This document shows, piece after piece, positions 46,302-56,313 of a DNA stretch of 64,000 nt; position 1 is the first letter of the stretch, and each line of letters opens with the position of its first letter. Source of the DNA: Salinarimonas sp052380005 (GTDB lineage Bacteria; Pseudomonadota; Alphaproteobacteria; Rhizobiales; Beijerinckiaceae); assembly GCA_052380005.1 (NCBI GenBank), contig JBQTCJ010000020.1; one strand, given 5' to 3'. Position numbers and translations under genes: made by a program. The notes under the pieces were generated by a model that saw nothing but the letters and a program-made list of their open reading frames with translations, was not told the origin of the DNA and did no database searches.

Positions 46302-46649
46302 TCAAAGCGGGCCCTTGAAGACGAAGAAGGCGCCCAGGGCGATGAAGCCGAAGCCGACGAGGTGGTTCATCGTCAGCGCCTCCTTCAGCACCGTCACGGA
46401 GAAGACGGCGAAGACGCACAGCGTGATCACCTCCTGGATCGTCTTCAGCTCCGCCGCGCTGTAGGTCCCGTGCCCGATGCGATTCGCGGGCACGGCGAGG
46501 CAGTACTCGAAGAAGGCGATGCCCCAGCTCGCCAGCACGACGCCCCAGAGCGGGGCGCCGGGGAACTTCAGGTGGCCGTACCAGGCCACCGTCATGAACA
46601 CGTTGGAGAGGACGAGGAGCAGGATCGGCAGCAGCGCCGCGGACGTCAT
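46302..46649 (-). CDS. DUF486 / DMT-type small membrane protein
   Basis: This 115-residue protein has four hydrophobic helices. The signature stretches YGHLKF, WGIAFFEYCLAVPANRIG and EVITLCVFAVFSV define DUF486, a relative of drug/metabolite transporters. The substrate is unknown. It lies convergent with the TadG-like gene. Confidence 0.88.
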   Translation of the reverse strand: MTSAALLPILLLVLSNVFMTVAWYGHLKFPGAPLWGVVLASWGIAFFEYCLAVPANRIGHGTYSAAELKTIQEVITLCVFAVFSVTVLKEALTMNHLVGFGFIALGAFFVFKGPL

Positions 46650-46717
46650 CGGGGTCGGGCCTCGGGCGGCAGGAAAGCCTGAAGTGAGCGCAGGCCCGAA
46701 AGCCTGGCACGTCCGCG

Positions 46718-47182
46718 TCAGGCCGCCGCCGGCTCCGAGTTCTCGATCAGCACCGCGTAGATCGCGGCCGCGTCGTGGGCCGCCCTGAGGCGATCGAGGA
46801 CGCCGGGCCGTCGCAGGACGCGGGCGACGCGGGCGAGCGCCTTGAGATGGTCGGCGCCGGCGCCCTCCGGCGCCAGCAGAAGGAACAGCACGTCGACCGG
46901 CATGCCGTCGATGGCATCGAAGTCGATCGGCTTCTCCAGCCGGGCCACGAAGCCGAACAGCCGGTCGAGCTTGGCGAGCTTGCCGTGGGGGATGGCGATC
47001 CCCTCGCCGACGCCCGTCGAGCCGAGGCGCTCGCGCTGGAGCAGCGTCTCGAAGACGGCCTGCTGGTCAAGCCCCGTGAGGCCGGCCGCGTGGCTCGCGA
47101 GCTCCTGGAGAGCCTGCTTCTTGCCCCCGACCTTGAGGGCGGGGGCGATCGCGTCTGGGGATAGGAGTTCGACTAGCGCCAT
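46718..47182 (-). CDS. ptsN: PTS nitrogen-regulatory enzyme IIA (EIIA-Ntr)
   Basis: This 154-residue EIIA-Ntr starts at the ATG at 47182, where homologues begin (LVELLSPDAIAPAL). The phosphorylated His is H66 in GEGIAIPHGKLAKLD. In the nitrogen PTS it accepts phosphate from NPr and regulates K+ uptake, the stringent response and sensor kinases. It is the third gene of the rpoN-hpf-ptsN order, separated from hpf by 124 bp. Confidence 0.94.
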   Translation of the reverse strand: MALVELLSPDAIAPALKVGGKKQALQELASHAAGLTGLDQQAVFETLLQRERLGSTGVGEGIAIPHGKLAKLDRLFGFVARLEKPIDFDAIDGMPVDVLFLLLAPEGAGADHLKALARVARVLRRPGVLDRLRAAHDAAAIYAVLIENSEPAAA

Positions 47183-47306
47183 GACGATCAATCAGCCTCG
47201 GAGCCGTCGCACGCGCCCCACAAGGGGGGCGGCGTGACGTGAACCTCCGAGATCGCAGCTCCTCGTGATCGGTCCCTCTCGGGGCGCGGCTCTGGCGGGG
47301 CACGCC

Positions 47307-47900
47307 TCAGCGCGCCGGTTCCGGAGGGTCGATCCAGCCGATCGCCCCATCGTGGCGGCGGTATACGACGTTCACGCGTCCGGTGCCAGCGTGGAGAAAG
47401 ATCATGAACGGCGCGCCCGACAGGTCGAGCTCGAGCACGGCCTCGGCGACGGAGCTGCGGTGCAGCGCGCGCGTCGATTCGGCGATGACGACGGGGCTGT
47501 AGTCCTCCTCGGCGACATCCACGTCGTCGTCGACGTCCTCGGCCGGCGCCTCCAGGATGGCGTAGGCGGCCTCGACGGGAGCGATCTTGTTGCCCTTGGC
47601 ATCCGACTGGTGGTCGCGCAGGCGGCGCTTGTGGCGCCGCAGCCGCTTCTCGATCCGATGCGCCGACTGGTCGAAGGCGGCGTAGGCGTCGTGGGCCATG
47701 CCCTGCGATTCGAGGGTCACCCCGGTCGGCAGATGGATGACGCACTCGGTCCGGAACCCGGTCCCCTCCTTCTCCACGGTCACGTGGCCGGTGACGGAGC
47801 CGTCGAAGTACTTGGCGACGGCGGCGTCGACCCGCTCCTGCACCTGGGCACGCAGGGCGTCCCCGATGTCCATGTTCTTGCCGGAGATCCGTAGGGTCAT
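47307..47900 (-). CDS. hpf: Long-form ribosome hibernation promoting factor
   Basis: This 197-residue protein has an N-terminal S30AE domain (MTLRISGKNMDIGDALRAQV through RIEKRLRRHKRRLRDH). An acidic linker (EDVDDDVDVAEEDY) leads to the C-terminal dimerisation domain (VAEAVLELDLSGAPFMIFLH). The long form dimerises ribosomes into inactive 100S particles in stationary phase. It is preceded by GGGGGAGAGAG and lies downstream of rpoN. Confidence 0.94.
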   Translation of the reverse strand: MTLRISGKNMDIGDALRAQVQERVDAAVAKYFDGSVTGHVTVEKEGTGFRTECVIHLPTGVTLESQGMAHDAYAAFDQSAHRIEKRLRRHKRRLRDHQSDAKGNKIAPVEAAYAILEAPAEDVDDDVDVAEEDYSPVVIAESTRALHRSSVAEAVLELDLSGAPFMIFLHAGTGRVNVVYRRHDGAIGWIDPPEPAR

Positions 47901-48044
47901 GGGCTCTCTCTCCCCCGATGGCGACGGGCTCCCCCCTCGCGGCGGGTTCCCGCCCGCGACGGGCCTGGCACCGTTCGTTCCTCCATTTGGTAAGGAGGTG
48001 GGGCGCGTCCGTCAACGAAGGGCGGGCGCCGGAGGTCCGCCGCG

Positions 48045-49568
48045 TCAGCCGCACTTCGCCCGGCGGCGCTCGATCGAGGAGGGAATGCGCAGCGATTCCC
48101 GATACTTGGCCACTGTCCGCCGGGCGATGTCGATGCCGTCGCCGCGCAGGATCTTGACGAGCTGATCGTCCGACAGGACGGCGGTGGGGCGCTCGGCGTC
48201 GATGAGCTGCCTGATGCGGTGGCGCACCGCCTCGGAGGAGTGCTGGTCGCCGCCCGTCCCCGCGATCGCCGCCGTGAAGAAGTACTTCATCTCGAACACG
48301 CCGCGCAGCGTGCCGATCGACTTGTTCGAGGTCACGCGCGAGACGGTCGATTCGTGCATGCCGATGGCGTCGGCGATGGTGCGCAGGTTGAGCGGGCGCA
48401 GGTGGGTGACGCCATGGGCGAAGAACCCGTCCTGCTGGCGCACGATCTCGCTCGCGACCTTGAGGATCGTCTTCGCCCGCTGGTCGAGGGAGCGGGTGAG
48501 CCAGTTGGCGTTCTGCAGGCATTCGGTGACGAAGGCGCGCTCGGTCTCGGTCTTCGCCGAGCGGGCGACGCGGGCGTAGTAGGCCTGGTTCATCAGGACG
48601 CGCGGCAGCGTGTCGGGGTTGAGGTCGATCAGCCAGGACCCGTCGGGCGCCGGGCGCACGAAGACGTCGGGCACGAGCACCTCGACCGGCGCGCCGCCGA
48701 AGGCGCGGCCGGGCTTGGGGTCGAGCGCGCGAATCTCGCGGATCATCTGCGCGAGGTCCTCCTCGTCGACGCCGCACAGCCGCTCCAGCGCCTTGAGGTC
48801 GCGCTTGGCGAGGAGGTCGAGGCGCGAGACCAGTGCCTGCATGGCGGGATCGAATCGGTCGCGCTCGCGCAGCTGGATGGCGAGGCACTCGGCGAGGTCG
48901 CGCGCGCCCACACCCGCGGGATCGAAGCGCTGGATCGTGGCGAGGACGCGCTCGACGAGGGCGACCGAGCACGACAGCCGCTCGGCGACGGCCTCGACGC
49001 TCTCGGCGAGCCAGCCGGCCTCGTCGATCGCGTCGATCAGGAAGCGTCCGACGAGGCGCTCCATCGGGTCGACGACGGCGAGGTCGAGCTGGGACGAGAG
49101 GTGCTCCGCGAGTGTCGCCTCCCGGGCGAGGCGTGCCTCGAAATCGGTTTCCGGACCATCGAAGGAGCCGCCGGGTCCGACGCCCGTCCAGGGACCCGGC
49201 GAGAGCGGCAGCCGGTCGCCCTCCGCGAAGGCCTGCGCGTCCGGCCGCGGGCCGACGCCGGCCCCGTCCGGATCGAAGGAATTGTCGAGCGAGGTGTCGA
49301 GGTCGCCCTCCAGCGACGAGCGGTCGGACGTCAGCGTATCCGTGTCCCAGGCGGGGGGCTCTTCGGAGACCGGCTCCGGCCTCTCGGGGACGTCTGGCCC
49401 GTCGCTCTCCTCGTGGCGCTCGAGCAGAGGGTTGCGCTCGAGCTCGGCGTCGACGTAGGCCACGAGGTCGAGATGGGAGAGCTGCAGGAGCTTGATCGCC
49501 TGCAGGAGCTGAGGCGTCATCACCAGGGACTGGCCCTGGCGCAGCTCCATTCGTTGCGACAGACTCAT
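48045..49568 (-). CDS. rpoN: RNA polymerase sigma-54 factor
   Basis: This 507-residue sigma-54 has region I (QRMELRQGQSLVMTPQLLQA, Gln-rich, contacts enhancer proteins). An acidic, poorly conserved region II (about residues 50-130) follows, then the core-binding region III and the C-terminal HTH. The RpoN box reads ARRTVAKYRESLRIP near the end. Sigma-54 drives nitrogen, transport and other genes from -24/-12 promoters with AAA+ activators. Confidence 0.96.
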   Translation of the reverse strand: MSLSQRMELRQGQSLVMTPQLLQAIKLLQLSHLDLVAYVDAELERNPLLERHEESDGPDVPERPEPVSEEPPAWDTDTLTSDRSSLEGDLDTSLDNSFDPDGAGVGPRPDAQAFAEGDRLPLSPGPWTGVGPGGSFDGPETDFEARLAREATLAEHLSSQLDLAVVDPMERLVGRFLIDAIDEAGWLAESVEAVAERLSCSVALVERVLATIQRFDPAGVGARDLAECLAIQLRERDRFDPAMQALVSRLDLLAKRDLKALERLCGVDEEDLAQMIREIRALDPKPGRAFGGAPVEVLVPDVFVRPAPDGSWLIDLNPDTLPRVLMNQAYYARVARSAKTETERAFVTECLQNANWLTRSLDQRAKTILKVASEIVRQQDGFFAHGVTHLRPLNLRTIADAIGMHESTVSRVTSNKSIGTLRGVFEMKYFFTAAIAGTGGDQHSSEAVRHRIRQLIDAERPTAVLSDDQLVKILRGDGIDIARRTVAKYRESLRIPSSIERRRAKCG

Positions 49569-49631
49569 GCGTACCCTCGCGACCGCCCAGCCGAGCTCCC
49601 CGGCATGGAATTTGCTTTGCGATCGTTACGA

Positions 49632-49660
49632 TACTTATAAGCCGGCGCGGGGTTCGTCAA
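49632..49660 (-). promoter_or_regulatory. Candidate sigma-70 promoter of rpoN
   Basis: On the minus strand TTGACG (49660-49655) is followed after 17 bp by TAAGTA (49637-49632); TATAAG at 15-bp spacing overlaps it. It is about 65 bp before the rpoN start, in a locally A+T-rich patch. Confidence 0.4.
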
Positions 49661-49740
49661 AGCGTCGGTGGGCACGCACCCCCAGCGGGACGCAGGCGCC
49701 CGGCGCCTGTTGCAATGCGGCAACGGCCACGCTTCGGCTG

Positions 49741-49871
49741 CTTCCTCCCCGCAGGGGAGGACGACGGCCGAAGGCCGGAGGGTGGGGAGGAAGGCGGGCC
49801 GGCTCGCGAGCACGGTCGAACGGCCCCACCGCCCGCGCTTCGCGCGGACTCCTCCCCCTTCGGGGAGGAAG
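49741..49871. repeat. Dispersed intergenic repeat, family A, full copy
   Basis: This 131-bp element has near-perfect inverted ends, each itself a small palindrome. The left end starts CTTCCTCCCCGCAGG; the right end is CTCCCCCTTCGGGGAGGAAG. The interior carries GGCCGAAGGCCGGAGGGTGGGG and, further on, GGCCCCACCGCCCGCGCTTCGCGCGGA, giving more hairpins. The same 131-bp length and sequence recur at 52198-52328. It lies between rpoN and glcB and could also act as a terminator for glcB. Confidence 0.85.
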
Positions 49872-49889
49872 CGCCGTTGCGGCTCGAGA

Positions 49890-52046
49890 TCAGCCGGCCG
49901 CCTTCTTCTCGAGGCGCCGCGCATGCAGCACCGGCTCGGTGTAGCCCGAGGGCTGGACGCGGCCTTCGAGGACGAGGTCGCAGGCGGCGCGGAAGGCCGG
50001 GCCGTCGAAGGCGGGCGCCATCGGCCGATAGAGCGGGTCGGAGCCGTTCTGGCGATCGACCACCGCCGCCATGCGCTTCATGGTCTCGAGGACCTGCTCG
50101 CGCGTGACGACCCCGTGATGCAGCCAGTTCGCCAGGTGCTGCGAGGAGATCCGGCAGGTCGCCCGGTCCTCCATCAGGCCCACGTCGTGGATGTCCGGCA
50201 CCTTGGAACAGCCCACGCCCTGGTCGATCCAGCGCACGACGTAGCCGAGGATGCCCTGCGCGTTGTTCTCGATCTCCGAGCGGACCTCCTCCTCCGACCA
50301 GTTCGGCCGGTCCGCGAGCGGGATCGTCAGGATGTCCGCGAGCGGCGCCCGCGCGCGCGAGGCGAGCTCCTCCTGGCGGGCCTTCACGTCCACCCGATGG
50401 TAGTGCGTCGCGTGCAGCGTCGCGGCGGTGGGGGAGGGGACCCAGGCGCAGCTCGCCCCCGCCATCGGGTGGCCGACCTTCTGCTCGAGCATGGCCTTCA
50501 TGCGGTCGGGCATGGCCCACATGCCCTTGCCGATCTGCGCCTTGCCAACGAGCCCGCAGGCGAGACCGACGTCGACGTTGTTGTTCTCGTAGGCCTGGAT
50601 CCAGGCCGTGCCCTTCATGTCGTTCTTGCGGACCATCGGCCCGGCTTCCATCGAGGTGTGGATCTCGTCGCCGGTGCGGTCGAGGAAGCCCGTGTTGATG
50701 AACACGACGCGGTTCTTGGCGGCGCGGATGCATTCCTTGAGGTTCACCGTGGTGCGGCGCTCCTCGTCCATGATGCCGACCTTGAGCGTGAAGCGCGCGA
50801 GGCCGAGCGCGTCCTCCACCCGGCCGAAGATCTCGTCCGTGAACGCGACCTCATCGGGCCCGTGCATCTTCGGCTTGACGATGTAGACCGAGCCGGCGCG
50901 CGAGTTGCCCGGGCCGCTGCCCTTCAGGTCGTGGATGGCGATCAGCGACGTGATCATCGCGTCGAGCAGGCCCTCGAAGACCTCGTTCCCCTCGCGGTCG
51001 AGCACGGCGGGGTTGGTCATCAGGTGGCCGACGTTGCGGATCAGCATCAGCGAGCGGCCGTGGAGGCGCAGCTCCCGGCCCTGGGGATCGGTGTAGACGC
51101 GGTCGGCGTCGAGCTCGCGGACGAAGGTCCGCCCGCCCTTGGTCACCTCGGTCGCGAGATCGCCCTTCATCAGGCCGAGCCAGTTGCGATAGGCGACCAC
51201 TTTGTCGGCGGCGTCGACGCAGGCGACCGAATCCTCGCAGTCCATGATGGTCGAGACCGCGGATTCGAGGATCACGTCCGCGACGCCGGCCGCGTCGGTC
51301 TTGCCGATCGGATGGGCGCGGTCGACGACGATCTCCGCATGGAGCGCGTTGTGGCGCAGGAGCACGCCGTCCGGCGCGTCCGCCCCGCCGCGATGGCCGG
51401 CGAAGCGCCCGGCGTCCTTCAGCCGCGTCTGCGCCCCGCCCTGGAGCGTCACGACGAGCGCGCCGTCCTCCACCCGGTAGCCGGTCGCGCCGGCGTGGGA
51501 GCCGTGGACGAGGGGCGCGATCGTGTCGAGGAAGCCCTTCGCCCAGGCGATGACCCGCGCGCCCCGCTGCGGATCGTATCCGCCGCCCGCGGGCGCATCG
51601 CCGAGCGCGTCGGTGCCGTAGAGCGCGTCGTAGAGCGAGCCGAAGCGGGCGTTCGCGGCGTTCAGCGCATAGCGTGCGTTGGTGATCGGCACGACGAGTT
51701 GCGGGCCGGCGATCGTGGCGATCTCCGGGTCGACATTGCCGGTCTCGACGGTGAAGTCCGGACCCTCGGGGACGAGATAGCCGATCTCGCGCAGGAAAGC
51801 CTCGTAGGCGCCGGCGTCGTGGGGCTTGCCGCGGCGCTCGAGATGCCAGGCGTCGATCGCGCTCTGGAGCTCCTCGCGGCGGGCGAGCAGCGCCCGGTTC
51901 CTCGGCGAGAGATCGTGCACGAGGCCCGAGAGGCCCCTCCAGAAGGCGTCCGCGGACACGCCCGTCCCGGGCAGCGCCTCCCCTTCGACGAAGGCGTGGA
52001 GCTCGGCGGCGACCTGCAGGCCGTGGGCGTCGATGCGCTGCGTCAT
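49890..52046 (-). CDS. glcB: Malate synthase G
   Basis: Malate synthase G condenses glyoxylate with acetyl-CoA to give malate, closing the glyoxylate bypass. The 718-residue protein matches the monomeric G type. Features include STIMDCEDSVACVDAADK, SLMLIRNVGHLMTNPAV, KPKMHGPDEVAF, MDEERRTTVNLKECI, FINTGFLDRTGDEIHTSMEA and AYENNNVDVGLACG, with a catalytic Asp/Arg set in these segments. The start is preceded by GAGGGAGGA. It appears monocistronic; isocitrate lyase is not in the window. Confidence 0.96.
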   Translation of the reverse strand: MTQRIDAHGLQVAAELHAFVEGEALPGTGVSADAFWRGLSGLVHDLSPRNRALLARREELQSAIDAWHLERRGKPHDAGAYEAFLREIGYLVPEGPDFTVETGNVDPEIATIAGPQLVVPITNARYALNAANARFGSLYDALYGTDALGDAPAGGGYDPQRGARVIAWAKGFLDTIAPLVHGSHAGATGYRVEDGALVVTLQGGAQTRLKDAGRFAGHRGGADAPDGVLLRHNALHAEIVVDRAHPIGKTDAAGVADVILESAVSTIMDCEDSVACVDAADKVVAYRNWLGLMKGDLATEVTKGGRTFVRELDADRVYTDPQGRELRLHGRSLMLIRNVGHLMTNPAVLDREGNEVFEGLLDAMITSLIAIHDLKGSGPGNSRAGSVYIVKPKMHGPDEVAFTDEIFGRVEDALGLARFTLKVGIMDEERRTTVNLKECIRAAKNRVVFINTGFLDRTGDEIHTSMEAGPMVRKNDMKGTAWIQAYENNNVDVGLACGLVGKAQIGKGMWAMPDRMKAMLEQKVGHPMAGASCAWVPSPTAATLHATHYHRVDVKARQEELASRARAPLADILTIPLADRPNWSEEEVRSEIENNAQGILGYVVRWIDQGVGCSKVPDIHDVGLMEDRATCRISSQHLANWLHHGVVTREQVLETMKRMAAVVDRQNGSDPLYRPMAPAFDGPAFRAACDLVLEGRVQPSGYTEPVLHARRLEKKAAG

Positions 52047-52397
52047 GGATGTCCTCCCTCGTCTTGGGCCGCGGCGTCTTGGGCCGTCGCGGGCCGAGCA
52101 CAGGAGCTAGCAGCGCGGCGCCCCGGGTTCAATCACGAGGGACGGGGAGGGATCTTTTCGCAAATGGAAAGAATGGAGGCGCAGTGTTGCGTGCAGACTT
52201 CCTCCCCGCAGGGGAGGACGGAGGCCGCAGGCCGGAGGGTGGGGAGGACGGCGGACCGGCTCGCCAGGAAGAGCCGAACGGCCCCACCGCCCGCGCTTCG
52301 CGCGGACTCCTCCCCTGCGGGGAGGAAGGCGCGCCCTCCGAACCGTCGCCGTCCCGCGCGCGTTCCTTCGGCAGCCGTCGCCACCCCAGGAGACCCC
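52047..52397. other. Divergent glcB / HtrA-like intergenic region
   Basis: This 351-bp gap is almost half occupied by the family A repeat at 52198-52328. The remaining A+T-richer patch (52145-52200) may carry the glcB promoter on the minus strand, but no clear boxes are seen. No gene was found. Confidence 0.5.
52198..52328. repeat. Dispersed intergenic repeat, family A, best copy
   Basis: This 131-bp element is bounded by a perfect 21-bp inverted repeat (52198-52218 and 52308-52328; the first starts CTTCCTCCCCGCAGG and the last ends CTGCGGGGAGGAAG). It aligns end to end with 49741-49871. No flanking duplication or open frame is evident. It lies in the divergent promoter region of glcB and the HtrA-like protease. 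Confidence 0.88.
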
Positions 52398-53492
52398 GTG
52401 ACCACCGGCTTCTTCCGCCTCACCCTCGCGGCGCTCGTCGCGCTGTTCGCGATCTACGTCGCGGAGCCCTACCTGCTGCGGCTGTTCTTCGCCGAGGCCG
52501 AGCCGCGGGCGGTGGCCGTGAGGGGCGACCTCGGCGGCATGGAGATCAACGCCGTGGAGGTCTTCGCGCAGGCCTCGCCCTCGGTCGTCCACGTCTTCGG
52601 CCGCGCCGAGGGCGCCGGCATGCTCGGCCCCGGGAGCGGCGGGCTGCAGTCGGGCTCGGGGTTCCTGTGGGACGAGGCCGGGCACGTCGTCACCAACAAC
52701 CACGTGATCGCGGGTGCGCAGGAGGTCTCGGTGCGGCTCGCGGACGGGGAGATCGTCGAGGCCTCGGTCGTCGGGCGCGCGCCCAACGTCGACATCGCCG
52801 TCCTGCGGCTGTCGCGGCCGACCCGCATCCCGCCGCCGCTGCCGATCGGCGCCTCCGCCGAGCTCGTCGTCGGGCAATGGACCTACGCCATCGGCAACCC
52901 GTTCGGGCTCGACCAGACGCTGACGACGGGGGTCGTCTCCGCGCTCCAGCGCACGCTGCCGACGGGACGGGGGCGCGAGATCGCCGACGTGATCCAGACC
53001 GACGCCGCGATCAACCCCGGCAACTCGGGCGGGCCGCTGCTCGACTCGGCCGCGCGGGTGATCGGCGTCAACACGGCGATCTTCTCGCCGTCCGGCGCGT
53101 CGGCGGGGATCGGCTTCGCCGTGCCGATCGACGTCGTCAACGAGGTCGTGCCGCAGCTCATTCGCGACGGCACGGTGCCCACCCCGGGCATCGGCGTCGT
53201 CGTCGGCGAGGACGCGATCTCGCGGCGGCTGGGGATCGACGGCGTCGTCGTGCTGCGGGTCGTGCGCGGCTCGCCGGCCGAGGAGGCGGGCCTCGTGGGC
53301 ATCGACATGCGCGACGGCACCGTCGGCGACATCATCCTCGCCGTGAACGGCGAGCGGGTGGAGACCTTCGCCGACCTCACCCGCGCGCTCGGCGACGTGG
53401 AAGTCGGCGACGACGTCCGGCTCCTGGTGCTGCGGGACGGGGAGCCGCGGGAGGTCGTCGTGGCGACGCAGGACGTCTCGGCGCGGCTGTAG
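52398..53492 (+). CDS. HtrA/DegS-like periplasmic serine protease with one PDZ domain
   Basis: The 364-residue product starts at a GTG (52398) behind AGGAGA. An N-terminal membrane anchor (FRLTLAALVALFAIYVAEPYLL) is not obviously cleaved, as in DegS. The trypsin-like triad is H102 (VVTNNHVIAG), D132 (NVDIAVL) and S210 (NPGNSGGPLLD). One PDZ domain follows from about residue 275 (GVVVLRVVRGSPAEEAGL). It should act in the periplasm in protein quality control or regulated proteolysis. It ends 4 bp from livF on the other strand. Confidence 0.9.
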   Translation: MTTGFFRLTLAALVALFAIYVAEPYLLRLFFAEAEPRAVAVRGDLGGMEINAVEVFAQASPSVVHVFGRAEGAGMLGPGSGGLQSGSGFLWDEAGHVVTNNHVIAGAQEVSVRLADGEIVEASVVGRAPNVDIAVLRLSRPTRIPPPLPIGASAELVVGQWTYAIGNPFGLDQTLTTGVVSALQRTLPTGRGREIADVIQTDAAINPGNSGGPLLDSAARVIGVNTAIFSPSGASAGIGFAVPIDVVNEVVPQLIRDGTVPTPGIGVVVGEDAISRRLGIDGVVVLRVVRGSPAEEAGLVGIDMRDGTVGDIILAVNGERVETFADLTRALGDVEVGDDVRLLVLRDGEPREVVVATQDVSARL

Positions 53493-53496
53493 GCCT

Positions 53497-54335
<839 letters not shown>

Positions 54336-54339
<4 letters not shown>

Positions 54340-55091
54340 AGGTGCGCTCCCCCGAGATAGGCTTCCTGGACCTTCGGGTTGCCCTTGATGTTCTCAGGCA
54401 GGTCCTCGGCGATGATGGCGCCCTGGGCGAGCACCGAGATCTTCTGCGCCAGCGAGAACACGACGTGCATGTCGTGCTCGATGACGACCATGGTGATGCC
54501 GCGCCCGGCGATCTCCTTGAGGAGGTCGATCGTGCGGTTCGTGTCCGCGCGCGACATGCCCGCCGTCGGCTCGTCGAGGAGCAGGAGCTTGGGCTCCTGG
54601 ACGAGGCACATGGCGAGCTCGAGCCGGCGCTTGTCGCCCCGCGAGAGATGCTGCGCCTCCACATGCGCCTTGCCGTCGAGCTTGAGGTCGGCGAGGAGCG
54701 CCATGGCGCGGTCGCGGATCTCGCGCTCGGCCACGACCTGGTTCCAGGCGTGCAGGCCGAAGGCGCCGTCGCGGCGGGCGAAGGCGGGGATCATCACGTT
54801 CTCGAGGAGCGACAGCTCCCCGAAGATCTCCGGCGTCTGAAAGACGCGCGCGACGCCGATCTGGTTGATCTCATGCGGCGACATGCCCACCAGCGGCCGT
54901 CCGTCGAAGGTCACCGTGCCGGTGTCCGGCGTGAGCTTGGCGATGAGCGTGTTCAGCAGCGTCGACTTGCCCGCCCCGTTCGGGCCGATGATGGCGTGGA
55001 CCGAGCCCTCAGCCACGTCGAGATTGACCTCGCGCAGCGCCTTGAGGCCGCCGAAGGACTTGTTGACGTTCTTGACCTCGAGAATGCCCAT
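54336..55091 (-). CDS. Liv/Urt-type ABC transporter ATP-binding protein (LivG)
   Basis: This 251-residue ABC ATPase has Walker A GPNGAGKST, the Q-loop region GVARVFQTPEIFGELSLLENVM, a variant signature HLSRGDKRRLELAMCL and Walker B LLLLDEPTAGM. The LSRGD form of the signature departs from LSGGQ but occurs in this subfamily. It lies 4 bp downstream of livM and overlaps livF. Confidence 0.92.
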
Positions 55092-55095
55092 CTGC

Positions 55096-56307
55096 TCACT
55101 CCGCTGCGCTGGAGGACGGGGCGCCGACCGAGCGCTCGTGCGCCCGCGCCGGCCGGCGGCGGAAGAGGCGTGCGATGCGCTGGCCGCCCTCGACGATGCC
55201 GCCGGGCAGGAAGATCACGACGAGCATGAACATCAGCCCCAGCGTGAGATTCCAGCCCTTGCCGACGAAGGGGTAGAACAAGGACACGACGAAGTCCTCG
55301 AGCCCGTCCGGCAGGAAGGCGAACCACGTGTGGAGGATGCCCTCGTTGATCTTGGAGACGATGTTCTCCATGTACTTGATGAAGCCCGCGCCCAGCACCG
55401 GGCCGATCAGCGTGCCGGCACCGCCGAGGATCGTCATCAGCACGACCTCGCCCGACGCCGTCCAGAACATGCGCTCGGCGCCGGCCAGGGGGTCCATCGA
55501 CACCATCAGCCCGCCGGCGAGGCCGGCGTACATGCCGGAGATGACGAAGGCCGCGAGCGTGTAGGGCTTCGGGTCGAGGCCCGTGTACTGCATGCGCTGC
55601 TGGTTCGACTTCACCGCCTTGAGCATCATGCCGAAGGGCGAGCGGAAGATGCGGATCGCCACGTAGAAGGCCACCAGCATCAGCACGGCGCAGAGATAGT
55701 AGCCGGCGTTGAAGGTGAACAGCCAGCCGCCGAGCGCCAGCTCCGCGCTGTCGCGCATCTCGAGCCCGAAGAAGTTGGTCAGCGGGATCGAGCCCGCGGG
55801 CGTGGCGCCGACGCCGAGGACGCGCGGATCGGACAGCGACAGCTGCAGGCCCGTCTCTCCGCCGGTGATGGGGGTGAGCACGGAATAGGCGAGCGCGAAG
55901 GACATCTGCGCGAAGGCGAGCGTCAGGATCGAGAAGTAGATCCCCGAGCGCCGAAGCGAGATCCAGCCGACGACGAGCGAGAACAGCCCCGCGACGACGA
56001 CCGAGACGAGGATCGCCGGCACCACGTTCATCGTCAAGAGCTTCATCATCCACACGCCGGCGTAGGAGCCCACGCCCAGGAAGGCCGCGTGGCCGAACGA
56101 CAGGTATCCGGTCAGGCCGAAGAGGATGTTGAAGCCGATCGCGAAGATCCCGAAGATCAGGAAACGCTGCATCAGGTCCGGATAGCCGGCGTTGAACTGC
56201 GCGAGATCGGAGCCGACCGGGAACGGGTTGAGGATGAACGGCGCGAACACCGTCAGCACCACCACGATCAGGAACAGCGAGGTGTCCTTCTTGTTCAGTC
56301 CGAGCAT
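55096..56307 (-). CDS. Liv/Urt-type ABC transporter permease (LivM)
   Basis: This 403-residue inner-membrane permease has about ten hydrophobic segments. The family signatures are IGFNILFGLTGYLSFGHAAFLGVGSYA near residue 60 and the GGAGTLIGPVLGAGFI region near 290. A basic C-terminus (RLFRRRPARAHERS) faces the cytoplasm. It forms the channel with LivH, 6 bp upstream. Confidence 0.93.
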   Translation of the reverse strand: MLGLNKKDTSLFLIVVVLTVFAPFILNPFPVGSDLAQFNAGYPDLMQRFLIFGIFAIGFNILFGLTGYLSFGHAAFLGVGSYAGVWMMKLLTMNVVPAILVSVVVAGLFSLVVGWISLRRSGIYFSILTLAFAQMSFALAYSVLTPITGGETGLQLSLSDPRVLGVGATPAGSIPLTNFFGLEMRDSAELALGGWLFTFNAGYYLCAVLMLVAFYVAIRIFRSPFGMMLKAVKSNQQRMQYTGLDPKPYTLAAFVISGMYAGLAGGLMVSMDPLAGAERMFWTASGEVVLMTILGGAGTLIGPVLGAGFIKYMENIVSKINEGILHTWFAFLPDGLEDFVVSLFYPFVGKGWNLTLGLMFMLVVIFLPGGIVEGGQRIARLFRRRPARAHERSVGAPSSSAAE

Positions 56308-56313
56308 GGCGGC

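Larger units (their letters stand above)
49569..49889. other. rpoN upstream / glcB downstream region
   Basis: This 321-bp gap between the rpoN start and the glcB end on the same strand holds a candidate rpoN promoter at 49632-49660 and a full family A repeat at 49741-49871. No gene is seen. Confidence 0.6.

Noticed and set aside
47901..48044. Riboswitch-like structure between rpoN and hpf
   Set aside because: Only a weak CCTCC/GGAGG stem is present; no known riboswitch core is recognisable.
49668..52397. Very long plus-strand frame fused to the HtrA-like protease
   Set aside because: It runs antisense through glcB and the repeats. The protease has its own GTG with a ribosome-binding site and an N-terminal anchor at 52398.
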